64,000 bases of DNA from Ruegeria lacuscaerulensis (lineage in GTDB: Bacteria > Pseudomonadota > Alphaproteobacteria > Rhodobacterales > Rhodobacteraceae). Below are positions 46,301-54,301 of this stretch, piece after piece; positions within the stretch are counted from its first letter, which is position 1; each line of letters starts with the position of its first letter. A program made the position numbers and the translations under genes. The stretch spans positions 620,001-684,000 of the forward strand of contig NZ_WQGO01000002.1 in NCBI RefSeq assembly GCF_013034685.1, written 5' to 3'. The notes beneath the pieces were generated by a model. It did no database searches, was not told the DNA's origin, and was given only the letters and a program-made list of their open reading frames with translations.

Positions 46301-46880
46301 GAGCATCGCTTTCCTGCGTCGTGTAACGCCCCGCCGTATCGATAAGAACGGCGTTTTCGGTGAACCACCAATCGCAGTTGCGCGTGCCGCCCACACCGCC
46401 AATCGCAGTTTTACCCATCTCATCGGCCAGCGGAAAGTTCAGGCCGGAATTCACAATGGCTGTGGTCTTGCCCGCGCCCGGCGGGCCGATCATCACGTAC
46501 CACGGCAGCTCATTCAGATGCCGCCGCCCGTTCTTGGATTTGCGCAGCGCTGCCATCGCCGTTTTCAGCTTACCGCGCAGCTCTGAAATTTCACTGTCGA
46601 TCATGTCGCCGCCATCGCTGACGGCCTCGGTGATCTCTTCGGTTAGCTTATTTTCGCGCCGGCGGCGGATAAAGAAAATGGTCAGTGCGATGATCAGGAA
46701 AAATGCGTAGATCACACCGCACCAGATCAGCCGGGTGGTCATCCCGTCCAGCGGGCGCCATTCGTCCGACCCGATCAGCGGACCAAAGAAGTACAGGCAC
46801 AAGGACAGCGCCGTCGCCGTGAAGAACAGCACGGTGTAGATCGACATGAAAACGAACCTGAAGAATCTACGGATGTTCAT
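43308..46880 (-). CDS. tssM: T6SS membrane complex protein TssM (IcmF)
   Basis: A 1190-residue inner-membrane protein. Two N-terminal transmembrane helices (about residues 8-32 and 50-70) are followed by a cytoplasmic GTPase-like domain with an intact Walker A (GPPGAGKTT) and LIDTAGRY. A third transmembrane helix near 440 (SVAATLIAAVAVGALLV) leads to a large periplasmic domain of about 740 residues. It spans the envelope with TssL and usually with the lipoprotein TssJ, which I do not see in this window. The start overlaps the tssL stop by four bases (ATGA). Confidence 0.94.
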   Translation of the reverse strand: MNIRRFFRFVFMSIYTVLFFTATALSLCLYFFGPLIGSDEWRPLDGMTTRLIWCGVIYAFFLIIALTIFFIRRRRENKLTEEITEAVSDGGDMIDSEISELRGKLKTAMAALRKSKNGRRHLNELPWYVMIGPPGAGKTTAIVNSGLNFPLADEMGKTAIGGVGGTRNCDWWFTENAVLIDTAGRYTTQESDAQVDNAAWIGFLGLLKKYRKRQPINGAMIAISLSDLSLQDEITQKEHAKAVRRRLEELREKLGVRFPVYILFTKADLIAGFAEFYDNLGKEDREQVWGFTLPLDKSRSEQSPVAAFDEEFALLLGRLNAQSLERMQTETDPQRRALVAGFPMQVASFRKVAHEFLTEVFQDSRYQHRHMLRGVYFTSGTQEGTPIDRLMLGMARTFGIGRQAIGSGQGSGRSYFLTRLFDQVIFREAGLVSADDKVERRYKITKWASVAATLIAAVAVGALLVRSFSGNSELIAEAQEGVSAYQAAAATLPPSPVGDTDLVPVVQALNTLRDLPANPTLSDPDPETRLTYGLYQGDVIGTQATQTYRAALNQRLLPRLLLRLEEQMSANINNPDVLYEALKVYLMLGLQGPMNQNLVKEWMNIDWTVSFPGPSREEFRADLNDHLEALLSQPMQAVALNGPMVEQIQGLLSELPLAQRVYNGIISSPSATALPEWRITEVGGPAVARVLVRSSGKPLNDGIEGIFTYRGFNDVFVGEAVGVAKRVQKESWVLGPRGEAEQTELALAALSRDVLDLYYNDYIARYDAMLGDIDIVPMESLSHAVEVTNVLSGPTSPIVNILNSISDETKLTESRSVLPNSEALSDGLSSAASLELQSATSVQTQILLEALAKSSGATVSEPVQEPGQYVEDRFAWLHQLVDRPEGQPSQLDQLMGSLTGVYQELNKMSFSGTSGGESGQALQQFQQEAARIPGPMERWAVQIIDGSSGITSDSTRASLNARWQANVLPFCEQVVTDRYPFSRRSGADVAMGDFSRLFGPQGLIDTFFTDNLAKHVDMRTRPWSWKSSVNEADLGISQAVLTQFQNAAEIREAFFAAGPQPQVQFQIMPEALDPKAKGVTLEIDGQSLEFRHRGGLPSPMAVTWPGQVGLARVTFQPDKRNIESVLSKDGPWAWFRLLDAAEVRRTNVSDRKKVIFNVGGRIAIFQLQSGSVINPFALPALQKFSCPKSF

Positions 46881-48310
46881 TGGGTATCCTCCTGCACCAA
46901 CAGGACTTCGATCCGGCGGTTGGTGGCGCGGCCTTCACGGGTGGAATTGTCGGCAATCGGGTCACTGTCGGCCCGGCCTTCGGCGCTGAGGCGATCGGGG
47001 TCGGTCAATTCGGGCGACATCTTATTCATCACCGATTTTGCGCGCGCCAGCGACAAGGCGAGGTTGGATGGAAAGCGCGCTGACCGGATTGGTACATTGT
47101 CCGAATGTCCGGTCACGATCACCGTGCCCGGCTCGGCATTCAACGCCACGGCGACCCGGCGCACCGGCTCTTGGAATTTGTCTTGCAGACTGTCCGAGCC
47201 TGACCCGAACATGCCCGACCCCTTGATGCGGATGACCAGCGTATTGCCTTTCTCAAAAACCTCGACCAGCCCCTCATCAATCTCGGGCTGAAGGAATTCG
47301 ACGACCTTCGCGATCTGAGGTTGCGCCTGCGGAGGTGGCGGAGGTGGCGGTGGCGCGCGGCGCTGCAACTCGGTCACCGGGCCCGCGTCAATCACCGACA
47401 TCTGTCCCACAAGATTTTCGGTCTTGTTCGACAAAACGTAAGACAGGCCGCTGAATTCGATCACCAGCAACAGCGCCGTCACGCCTAGCGCGATCCAGAC
47501 CGGCTTCCACATGCTAAGCGCGCGGTAAGGCTTGTCCACGCCTTCCCAATGCGGGGCCAGATCACGTTCGACAGGGCCACGTTGCGCTCGGATGACCCGC
47601 GCCAAGCCCTGCCGGATTTGCAAGTGCTTATCCGGGCCGCCTTGTTCGACCCGCAAGCGGCCTTCAAAGCCAAGCGACAGGCACATGTAGACGAATTCCA
47701 GCAGCTCAATATTGTTCGCAGGCTCCTGTTCCAGCCGCGCCAAAAGGTCGTAGAACCGATCCCCGCCCACTGTTTCTCGGTGGAAGGTGCCAACAAGTGA
47801 TTGCGTCGCCCAACTAGACTGACCGCCCCACGGCGTGTTCAGCACGACATCATCCAGCGTCGCACATAGAGCATAACGCGCCACCTTGACCGATTGCGCT
47901 GGGATGCCCGCCTGTAGGGCGGCATTTTCAAAGCTGCGCACCTCGGCCACCACGCTTTGGCGCAGCTTGTCAGGGTCCATGTGCTGGGCGCGGTTGCGTA
48001 TACGACTGATCAGCGAAAACAAAGGCGCGGCGCAGGCGTTCAGCCGGTTCATCCCGGTTGCGGCCACCTGTTCCCCACCGCCTTGTGGCGGGCGCGACTG
48101 TGGGGCCTGCGCCGGTGGCACGCCATATCCGCCCCCATCTGCGGCAGGCTGTGGCTGTGGCGCTTCCATCGGCTCGGGGTAGCCCGCCGGTTGCTGAGGC
48201 GCGGCAGGTTGTTGCGGCATGGTCCCGGCCTGACGTCGTCCACCCGGATTGGGGCGGATGACCGTCTTATCTGTATCGTCCGGTTCGGCAAAAGGATCGT
48301 TGTCGGACAT
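46877..48310 (-). CDS. tssL: T6SS protein TssL, long form with OmpA domain
   Basis: A 477-residue protein. Residues 1-90 are a disordered Pro/Gln-rich cytoplasmic tail that begins with FAEPDDTDKTVIRPNPGGR, containing Thr13 and Thr16. The DotU-type domain follows (about 90-265), then one transmembrane helix (IALGVTALLLVIEFSGLSYV), a proline stretch, and an OmpA domain (350-477) with VIVTGHSDNVPIRSARFPSN and ATNRRIEV. The OmpA part should clamp the T6SS to peptidoglycan. By analogy with Agrobacterium, as I recall it, a phosphothreonine in this tail may be the docking site for the FHA protein. Confidence 0.93.
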   Translation of the reverse strand: MSDNDPFAEPDDTDKTVIRPNPGGRRQAGTMPQQPAAPQQPAGYPEPMEAPQPQPAADGGGYGVPPAQAPQSRPPQGGGEQVAATGMNRLNACAAPLFSLISRIRNRAQHMDPDKLRQSVVAEVRSFENAALQAGIPAQSVKVARYALCATLDDVVLNTPWGGQSSWATQSLVGTFHRETVGGDRFYDLLARLEQEPANNIELLEFVYMCLSLGFEGRLRVEQGGPDKHLQIRQGLARVIRAQRGPVERDLAPHWEGVDKPYRALSMWKPVWIALGVTALLLVIEFSGLSYVLSNKTENLVGQMSVIDAGPVTELQRRAPPPPPPPPQAQPQIAKVVEFLQPEIDEGLVEVFEKGNTLVIRIKGSGMFGSGSDSLQDKFQEPVRRVAVALNAEPGTVIVTGHSDNVPIRSARFPSNLALSLARAKSVMNKMSPELTDPDRLSAEGRADSDPIADNSTREGRATNRRIEVLLVQEDTQ

Positions 48311-48403
48311 GATCTACCTGCTTCCTCACAGCGCCCGCATAGTCCAGTGGTCCACGCAAGCAACCCCATCAATTTGTTTCGTACCAATCAGCGGCCCGGA
48401 CGG

Positions 48404-49744
48404 CTACTGATTGCGGATCGCCCACAGCTCCATCTGCAAGCCGGGATATTGCCCCGACACATGCACCGCGATCCCGCCCGAAGTGGTCATCTTGCTCCAA
48501 TACGGGCTGGCTGCGTCCAGTTCGAAATAGACCACGCCCGAATGGTACGGGATCTGGCGCGGCGCGACCGGCAGCGGGCGCAAGGTGATGCCTGGCAGGG
48601 CCGAGTTCACCAATTGGCGGATTTCCTCAACCGGGCCGGTCTTGGCCTGACCCGCGAAGTGCCGCCGCACGTCTTCGGCGGGGATATCCGCATTAACTGC
48701 CAGCACAAATCCGGCCGAGCCGATCAGCTTGCGATCAGCAATCACACCGACGCTAATGCCGTATTTGCGCGGCTCCAACGGGATCGAGATCGCCGTCTGC
48801 TCCAGCACCGAGCTGAGATATTGGCGCAGCACTCGGATCACCGGGGCAAAGCTTTCGGTCAGGTTGTCGTGCTGGTAGGCGGGGAATTGCACTGCTTCTT
48901 TCTCGGCGCTCATGAAGGTCGCCAACTCGCCAGCTAGTGCGGCGCAAACGCGGTAGGCGTGTTCGGGATGCACGTTTTCGATATTGGCGAAATGGCGCAC
49001 CAGCGGCAGGTTGCGGTTGATCACCATCAACAGAAGGAAATCCGAAATCTCCGCGGCACCCTTGGCAGGTCCGCCTTCGGACAGCCGCCCGGCCAGCGCC
49101 TGCATCCGGTGCGACAGCATTCCCTCAAGCTCGTTCATGAACCCCGCCAGTGCCGGGGCTGCGCGCACATCCAGGACCGAGGGCACAAAGCCGCGATCCA
49201 GTACAATCTCTTTGTCCGGGCGCACTTCGATGATGCGGGCAATCGGAATGGCCAGCTTGTCGGCCAGATCGTCCACCGCCAGTGCAAATTGAAGTCGCAG
49301 CTTACCAACACCCAGCGTTACCGGCTTTTTCTGCTGGCTCATCACGTCAGTGATTTCCTGCTCGGCGGGACGCAGGCGGCTGACGGATTGTTCCGCACCG
49401 CTCAGATCCACCTCGGACGCGCCTTGGCGCCGCTGCGGTACGGTCAGGTAAACAACGCAATCCTTGATCGTTTCGGGCACTTCCAAAGCGGGCGGATGGT
49501 CTTCGGCCTGCGGTACGCGAAACACCTGCCCGTCCGGCGTCAGCCCTGAACAGGATTTGAGCGCTATTTGCCCGACCTTGAGCACCTCGTCATCCAGCTC
49601 AAGCGCGCTCAGCCCCCAGGCATAGGGTGTCACCCGGCGCGCAAGCCCGGCCACCAGCGCCTCGGTATACCGGTCGGCCTGCTGGAAATGGTGGGGCTGC
49701 AAAAACAACCCTTCGGTCCAAAGCACCTTGCTGTCCCAGGACAA
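48404..49744 (-). CDS. tssK: T6SS baseplate protein TssK
   Basis: A 446-residue TssK with the characteristic start SWDSKVLWTEGLFLQPHHFQQ, and blocks VSQLRPAEQEI-like and GYWSKM-like regions toward the C-terminus (YFELDAASPYWSKM). TssK links the baseplate to the TssLM membrane complex. The start codon is TTG 49744, supported by GGGAGGG six bases upstream; no ATG lies near it. It is 36 bases after tagH and 93 bases before tssL. Confidence 0.93.
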   Translation of the reverse strand: MSWDSKVLWTEGLFLQPHHFQQADRYTEALVAGLARRVTPYAWGLSALELDDEVLKVGQIALKSCSGLTPDGQVFRVPQAEDHPPALEVPETIKDCVVYLTVPQRRQGASEVDLSGAEQSVSRLRPAEQEITDVMSQQKKPVTLGVGKLRLQFALAVDDLADKLAIPIARIIEVRPDKEIVLDRGFVPSVLDVRAAPALAGFMNELEGMLSHRMQALAGRLSEGGPAKGAAEISDFLLLMVINRNLPLVRHFANIENVHPEHAYRVCAALAGELATFMSAEKEAVQFPAYQHDNLTESFAPVIRVLRQYLSSVLEQTAISIPLEPRKYGISVGVIADRKLIGSAGFVLAVNADIPAEDVRRHFAGQAKTGPVEEIRQLVNSALPGITLRPLPVAPRQIPYHSGVVYFELDAASPYWSKMTTSGGIAVHVSGQYPGLQMELWAIRNQ

Positions 49745-49780
49745 TGGCTGCCCTCCCTTGTTATTGCGCCCGTTGGGGCG

Positions 49781-51244
49781 TTACTTCAGCTTTTCCAGCT
49801 GTTCCTTATACGCACGCGCGAATTCCCGGCTGAAGAGATCGTGAAAATCATTCTCGGCCTGATCCGAAATTTCCGCATACATCTTTTCATACACTTCCCA
49901 ATATTGGGCCTTCTTACCCTTGAAAAGTGACCCAAGTTTGCCGGAGCCTTCGATTTTCCCGGCCAGCACCTCGGGGTCGAGCCGCGACAACACGCCTTTG
50001 AGCGCGGCCTCCATCCCTGTGACCATGGCGACCTCATGGGCCTTGATATCGTTCAACGCCTCGGCGGTCGCCTCCTCGGAGGCGAGGTAGCCTTTGACCC
50101 GCGGTTTCACCAACGCCTCGATCGCCTGTTCGGCGCTGATCGAAAATTTCAGCGGGTTGTTTCCGCCGGCGCTGATCATGGTCTGATCAATCCGGAATTC
50201 AGACTTGATCGAGGTACGCGTCATCAGAATTTCGCGCAGACCCGTGATCATTGCCCGTAACACGCGTCCCATCCGGCCCATCGTGGCGGGCAGATCGGCG
50301 TCGTCGATGCGCAGATCGTCCACCTCAAGCGCTTCAAGCAGCGCGCGGGCGGCGGATTGATCGCCACTTGCCGCAGCAGGCGCAGGCGTTTCGACCACTG
50401 TGGGCTCATTTGCAGGCTCGGGCGCAGGCGCCGGTGCCACTGGTTCCGACGGCGGAGGTGGGACCGCCCGCCCGCCCGGTGTTGGCTTGGCCGGTGGAGC
50501 GGCAGGTTCCGGCGGTGGCGCGGCGAACGGGTCCGAAGAGGACGGCTCTGGCGGCGACAGGAAATCGTCATCCCAATCGTCGGGGATCAGGTTCGCGCCG
50601 TCGCCACTGGTGGGCGCTGAAAACGCATCCGTAGCCGAGGGGTTGTGCATCGGGTCGCTCGCCCCCATGCCCTGATGCGCATCCGCCGGTTTGGCAAAGA
50701 AAGGGTCATCATCACCCAATGGTGGCAGCAGTTCGTCCATGGGATCAGGCGTTGCGATCTGGCCCGGCCCTTTGGGGGCTTCACCACCCAGCAGGTCGTC
50801 CAGAAAATCCCCGCCCGGCGAGGACGCGTCCAGCAAATCCAGGGGATCCGGCGCGTTTTGCGACTGTCCGGGCGAGACATTGCCCTGCTGCATCGGCTGT
50901 GGGATCATCTCTTCGAACGAAGGCAGATCGGCACCGATCTCGACCACCATCTCATAACCGCCCGCCGTCAGCACATCGCCATTGTTCAGCGGCGTCGGCG
51001 TCCGACCCAAAGCAATCTTGGAATAGTTCAGAAAGGTCCCGTTGGTCGACAGGTCCACGATCACCACGTTGCCATTGTGATCCTCGATCACGAAATGGTT
51101 CTTGCTGAGCGTCCGCTCGGGGTCGGGCAAAACAAGATCATTGGCCGGACCACGCCCTACGGTCAGCGATCCCCCCTGCATCGATACAGGACGCCCGTCG
51201 CCCGGCACGACGCCGGTGGATTGGAATTTGAGCGTGACCGTCAT
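49781..51244 (-). CDS. tagH: T6SS-associated FHA domain protein (TagH/Fha)
   Basis: A 487-residue protein. The N-terminal FHA domain (about residues 5-100) shows LTVGRGPANDLVL, LSKNHFVI and TNGTFLN, the phosphothreonine-binding residues. A long Pro/Asp-rich disordered linker contains short acidic-hydrophobic motifs (DFLDDLLGG, DPMDELL, DDDFL). The C-terminal helical T6SS FHA-associated domain (about 310-487) has SEFRIDQTMISAGGNNPLKF. I chose ATG 51244 (FHA sequence starts directly); 51304 would add 20 residues overlapping the PAAR gene. It should bind PpkA-phosphorylated partners to trigger assembly. Confidence 0.9.
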   Translation of the reverse strand: MTVTLKFQSTGVVPGDGRPVSMQGGSLTVGRGPANDLVLPDPERTLSKNHFVIEDHNGNVVIVDLSTNGTFLNYSKIALGRTPTPLNNGDVLTAGGYEMVVEIGADLPSFEEMIPQPMQQGNVSPGQSQNAPDPLDLLDASSPGGDFLDDLLGGEAPKGPGQIATPDPMDELLPPLGDDDPFFAKPADAHQGMGASDPMHNPSATDAFSAPTSGDGANLIPDDWDDDFLSPPEPSSSDPFAAPPPEPAAPPAKPTPGGRAVPPPPSEPVAPAPAPEPANEPTVVETPAPAAASGDQSAARALLEALEVDDLRIDDADLPATMGRMGRVLRAMITGLREILMTRTSIKSEFRIDQTMISAGGNNPLKFSISAEQAIEALVKPRVKGYLASEEATAEALNDIKAHEVAMVTGMEAALKGVLSRLDPEVLAGKIEGSGKLGSLFKGKKAQYWEVYEKMYAEISDQAENDFHDLFSREFARAYKEQLEKLK

Positions 51245-51254
51245 TCTTCTGTCT

Positions 51255-51560
51255 TCATCCTCCGACCAGCACGGTAAATTCACCTTTGACGATGGGCCCG
51301 CCACAGGCGCATGTATCCATCACCCGCGCAGCTGGCATCTTGCCAATCAAAACCGTCGCCGAGCCTTTGATGATCGGGTGTGGAAAGGCGGGTGTGGCCA
51401 TGTCAAATATTCGCGCCGCAGGCATCTTGCCCACCAACACTGTCGGGCAGCAGGGCGGCAGGATGGGCATCGGCGCAGGCACCGGCGCGGGGGGCGCAGG
51501 CGGTGGCGCCAGAAAGGTACAGGTGTGGAGATCCGCAACGCGGGCCTGAGGAAATCCCAT
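51255..51560 (-). CDS. PAAR-domain spike-tip protein
   Basis: A 101-residue PAAR protein. It contains repeated motifs VLVGKMPAARIFDMA and VLIGKMPAARVMD, with Cys residues (PPCCP, DTCACGG) and His that can form the zinc-stabilised tip. The N-terminal third is Pro-rich (LAPPPAPPAPVPAP). It should cap the VgrG trimer encoded two genes upstream and has no C-terminal toxin extension. AAGGAG precedes ATG 51560. It starts 2 bases after the preceding gene ends. Confidence 0.9.
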   Translation of the reverse strand: MGFPQARVADLHTCTFLAPPPAPPAPVPAPMPILPPCCPTVLVGKMPAARIFDMATPAFPHPIIKGSATVLIGKMPAARVMDTCACGGPIVKGEFTVLVGG

Positions 51561-51562
51561 AT

Positions 51563-52153
51563 CTACTCCTTAGCCTCCAGCTTGCCGTTTCCACCACGGG
51601 CGATATCAAGCCCACGGTCGATCAGCAATTGCACATAGGCATCGAAGTCGCCCTCATGATAACCCATCGCGGTGACATTCATGGCAAAGGCCAGCGCCTC
51701 GGCCGCGCCAAGCGGAGCGGTCATCCCAGCAAGTTCACCTGTACCCAGTGTCCCATCAGCATAAAGCGCGCACATGGCGCAATTTATCGTCTCATCATCC
51801 GGATCGGCCAAGTCTATCGTCTGTTCGGCCTTTTCACGATTCTCGGGCGTCGGGCGAAAAACCCAAGCCTCAGACGCTGCCAGCGACGGCGTGTTGTGTT
51901 CAGGCGCCTCGCCGATATAGTCGCGCGCCGCCAGACAGGACCACCATACCCGTTCACGCGGCGGCAGAGCCACGCCCAGCAGTCGTAGCATGTCAATCGG
52001 GGCACCTTTTTCATCTAGCTCAGCCAGAACCACATCCAGAGGCGCACTGGCGGGCGCGTCCAGCTTGGTGCCCAATCGCGCATTGGCATCGGCCAGCATC
52101 CGGGCCGCGGGCATCTGGGGTGTCTTGGTCAAATTGGCAAATCGTTCGCTCAT
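51563..52153 (-). CDS. Conserved T6SS-linked protein of unknown function
   Basis: A 196-residue soluble, acidic, mostly helical protein between vgrG and PAAR genes, with no signal peptide. Trp-rich block RVWWSCLAARDYIGE and Cys pair NCAMCALYAD are notable. Proteins of this look occur near vgrG/PAAR genes in other alphaproteobacteria, as I recall (possibly the DUF6931 family, not verified). A spike-loading adaptor is a reasonable guess from position only. The gene begins 11 bases after vgrG ends and is followed at once by PAAR. Confidence 0.72.
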   Translation of the reverse strand: MSERFANLTKTPQMPAARMLADANARLGTKLDAPASAPLDVVLAELDEKGAPIDMLRLLGVALPPRERVWWSCLAARDYIGEAPEHNTPSLAASEAWVFRPTPENREKAEQTIDLADPDDETINCAMCALYADGTLGTGELAGMTAPLGAAEALAFAMNVTAMGYHEGDFDAYVQLLIDRGLDIARGGNGKLEAKE

Positions 52154-52164
52154 CCATCCGACCC

Positions 52165-54267
52165 CTAGTTAATCATCGTCACGCCACCCTTGAGGGTCAG
52201 CATAGCATCGCCGCCGACCGTCGTCAGTGGGCTTTTTGCGTCAAGCTTGGCGTTTGCCTTAACGTTGATCATCGTGCTTTTGACGGTGATGCTGGTCGGA
52301 TCCAGCTTGATCGAAGAGGTCCCGACCTTAAGCTCGATCGACTGCATCGCGGTTATTGTGATTTTCCCCGCCTTGGCGTCGACCTGAATGTTCCCCATTT
52401 TCACGGTCGTTGTCTTGTTGCCCTGCTTTATCGTCTCGGTGTTGTTGCCGGTGACGGTTCGGGTGGATTTGCCTTCAACCGTTTCCGTCTGGTCGGTTTT
52501 GATGAAAACGTCCTGATTGCCCTTTTCGATCTTGAACGTGTGATCACCTTCCTTGATCGTCTCATCAACGTCTTTCTTGACCACCTGGCTTAGACAGCCG
52601 TCGCCTCCATTGCCGCCCGTGTCCAACTTGTCATAGCCGATGGTGATGGTCGATTTGTTCTTTACCAACTTTTGGTGATCCTTCTGTGCCTGAAAGCGCA
52701 CAAGTTCCGCCCCCGCTTTGTCCTCGAACATCAGTTCGTTGAACGTGTCGGTTTTGCCCTTTTCTGACGACCGGGTCATGATACCCGACTGCGTCTGGTT
52801 TGCTGGCAAATCATAAGGCGGCATCGTTTCGGCATTATACAACATGCCGGTGCAGATCGGCCTGTCGGGGTTGCCCTCTTCGAACTGGATGACGACCTCC
52901 TGTCCGATCCGCGGGATGTGGATCATGCCCCAGTTCTTACCGGACCACGGGGTGACAACACGCACCCAGCACGAGGTCTTTTCGTCCTTTTTACCTGCAC
53001 GGTCCCAGTGGAACTGCACTTTGATCCGGCCATATTTATCGGTGTAGATTTCTTTGCCCGCTGGGCCGGTAACAATTGCGGTGTGCAATCCGGCAATCTC
53101 CGGCCAGGGCGTGGTACGGGCGTTGCGATACTGGACCTTCTTGGGCTGAACGTCGAACTCAACCATATACATTTCGCTGTTGTCTTCAGGAAACTCCAGC
53201 GCACCCGTATCCAGATCCTTTTCGTTCTTTACAAATCCGTAGCCTTCGGTCGTCTGCAAATAGAAGGTGGCCGCCGTGACCAGATATTCCTGGTTCTGAT
53301 CCTTGTCGGGATGTTCCTTCAGGGTGAAGGTCTTTCCGACCTCCATTGCCCGGACCGAGGCACGACCCCGGCGGCGGTCATATTCGGTTTCTTCAGCCTC
53401 CATCCGAACCTGCGCGCGCGGCTTGCCCTTGTTGGCGTCGCTGTAATGACCGGGCGTGTCGTACAGCTCATATTTATTGTGCTTGTGATCGGGCGAAAGG
53501 ATGGTTTTCGACACCGAGGCCATTTTGGCACTGGGTGTCTCAAAATTGAAATCGCCCAAGGCAACGACACCGGGAACGATCTGCTGCGCGGTGGCCCATT
53601 CGGTCACGCTGTCAGACAAGCGCTGTTTGTAGTCGTCGCCCGCCCGGTAAAGCAGGTCTGGCATTCCGTTCAGCGGCGTGTGCCCCGACAGCCCGTCACA
53701 CAGGACCAACGTTTCATATTTGTTATTCGCCTTGGCATAGTCGAAGAAGTAATAGATGCCCTCTTCCTGCATCAGGCGTGAGACAAAGTCGAAATCGGTT
53801 TCCCGGTACTGGACGCAATATTCCCGTTGTTCATAAGTTCCGCTCAGCTTCTTCTGGAAATCCGAGAATCCGTGCGCTTTGAAAACGTCCTCGATGATCT
53901 TGTCGACCGTCATGTTCTGGAAGATGCGGCTGTTGGTGGTCTGTTGCAGCATCCAGAACCACGGGCGCAGCTCGGCCAGCAGATGCACGAACCCATCCCG
54001 CAGCGCCAGCCGTTCAACGCGCACGATCGTGCCGGTGAACTTGCGTTCTTTCCCCTCGCCCGAAGCCATGTGGATCGTCAGGATTTTGCCCAGCAGCTCT
54101 TCCAGCTTGATGGTCTTGTCAGACGACAGCATCTCAACCTGTATCTCGGTCAGCTCGCCCATCTTCTCGTTGATGATCGCGCGGCGGATGACGAGCTCTT
54201 CTTCCTTGTACTTGTAACTGCCGGTGATCCGAAGCGGCCATTCCTTGCTTTGCAGATTGTCAGACAT
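52165..54267 (-). CDS. vgrG: T6SS spike protein VgrG (TssI)
   Basis: A 700-residue VgrG. The gp27-like part (residues 1-370) includes the block RIFQNMTVDKIIEDVFKAHGF and YCVQYRETDFDFVSRLMQEEGIYYFF in shortened form. The gp5-like OB domain (about 385-470) contains DKYGRIKVQFHWDR and SCWVRVVTPWSGKNWG. The C-terminal beta-prism repeats (540-700) show TKTVEGKSTRTVTG-type repeats. There is no extra C-terminal effector domain; the protein ends in GGVTMIN. It forms the puncturing trimer capped by the PAAR protein. Confidence 0.95.
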   Translation of the reverse strand: MSDNLQSKEWPLRITGSYKYKEEELVIRRAIINEKMGELTEIQVEMLSSDKTIKLEELLGKILTIHMASGEGKERKFTGTIVRVERLALRDGFVHLLAELRPWFWMLQQTTNSRIFQNMTVDKIIEDVFKAHGFSDFQKKLSGTYEQREYCVQYRETDFDFVSRLMQEEGIYYFFDYAKANNKYETLVLCDGLSGHTPLNGMPDLLYRAGDDYKQRLSDSVTEWATAQQIVPGVVALGDFNFETPSAKMASVSKTILSPDHKHNKYELYDTPGHYSDANKGKPRAQVRMEAEETEYDRRRGRASVRAMEVGKTFTLKEHPDKDQNQEYLVTAATFYLQTTEGYGFVKNEKDLDTGALEFPEDNSEMYMVEFDVQPKKVQYRNARTTPWPEIAGLHTAIVTGPAGKEIYTDKYGRIKVQFHWDRAGKKDEKTSCWVRVVTPWSGKNWGMIHIPRIGQEVVIQFEEGNPDRPICTGMLYNAETMPPYDLPANQTQSGIMTRSSEKGKTDTFNELMFEDKAGAELVRFQAQKDHQKLVKNKSTITIGYDKLDTGGNGGDGCLSQVVKKDVDETIKEGDHTFKIEKGNQDVFIKTDQTETVEGKSTRTVTGNNTETIKQGNKTTTVKMGNIQVDAKAGKITITAMQSIELKVGTSSIKLDPTSITVKSTMINVKANAKLDAKSPLTTVGGDAMLTLKGGVTMIN

Positions 54268-54301
54268 TTCCTAATCCTTCCAAATCGCGTTGGACACGCC
54301 G

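Noticed and set aside
51563-52153. Shared MPAAR string between the 196-residue protein and the PAAR protein
   Set aside because: A five-residue match in an otherwise unrelated context; not enough to call the 196-residue protein PAAR-related.
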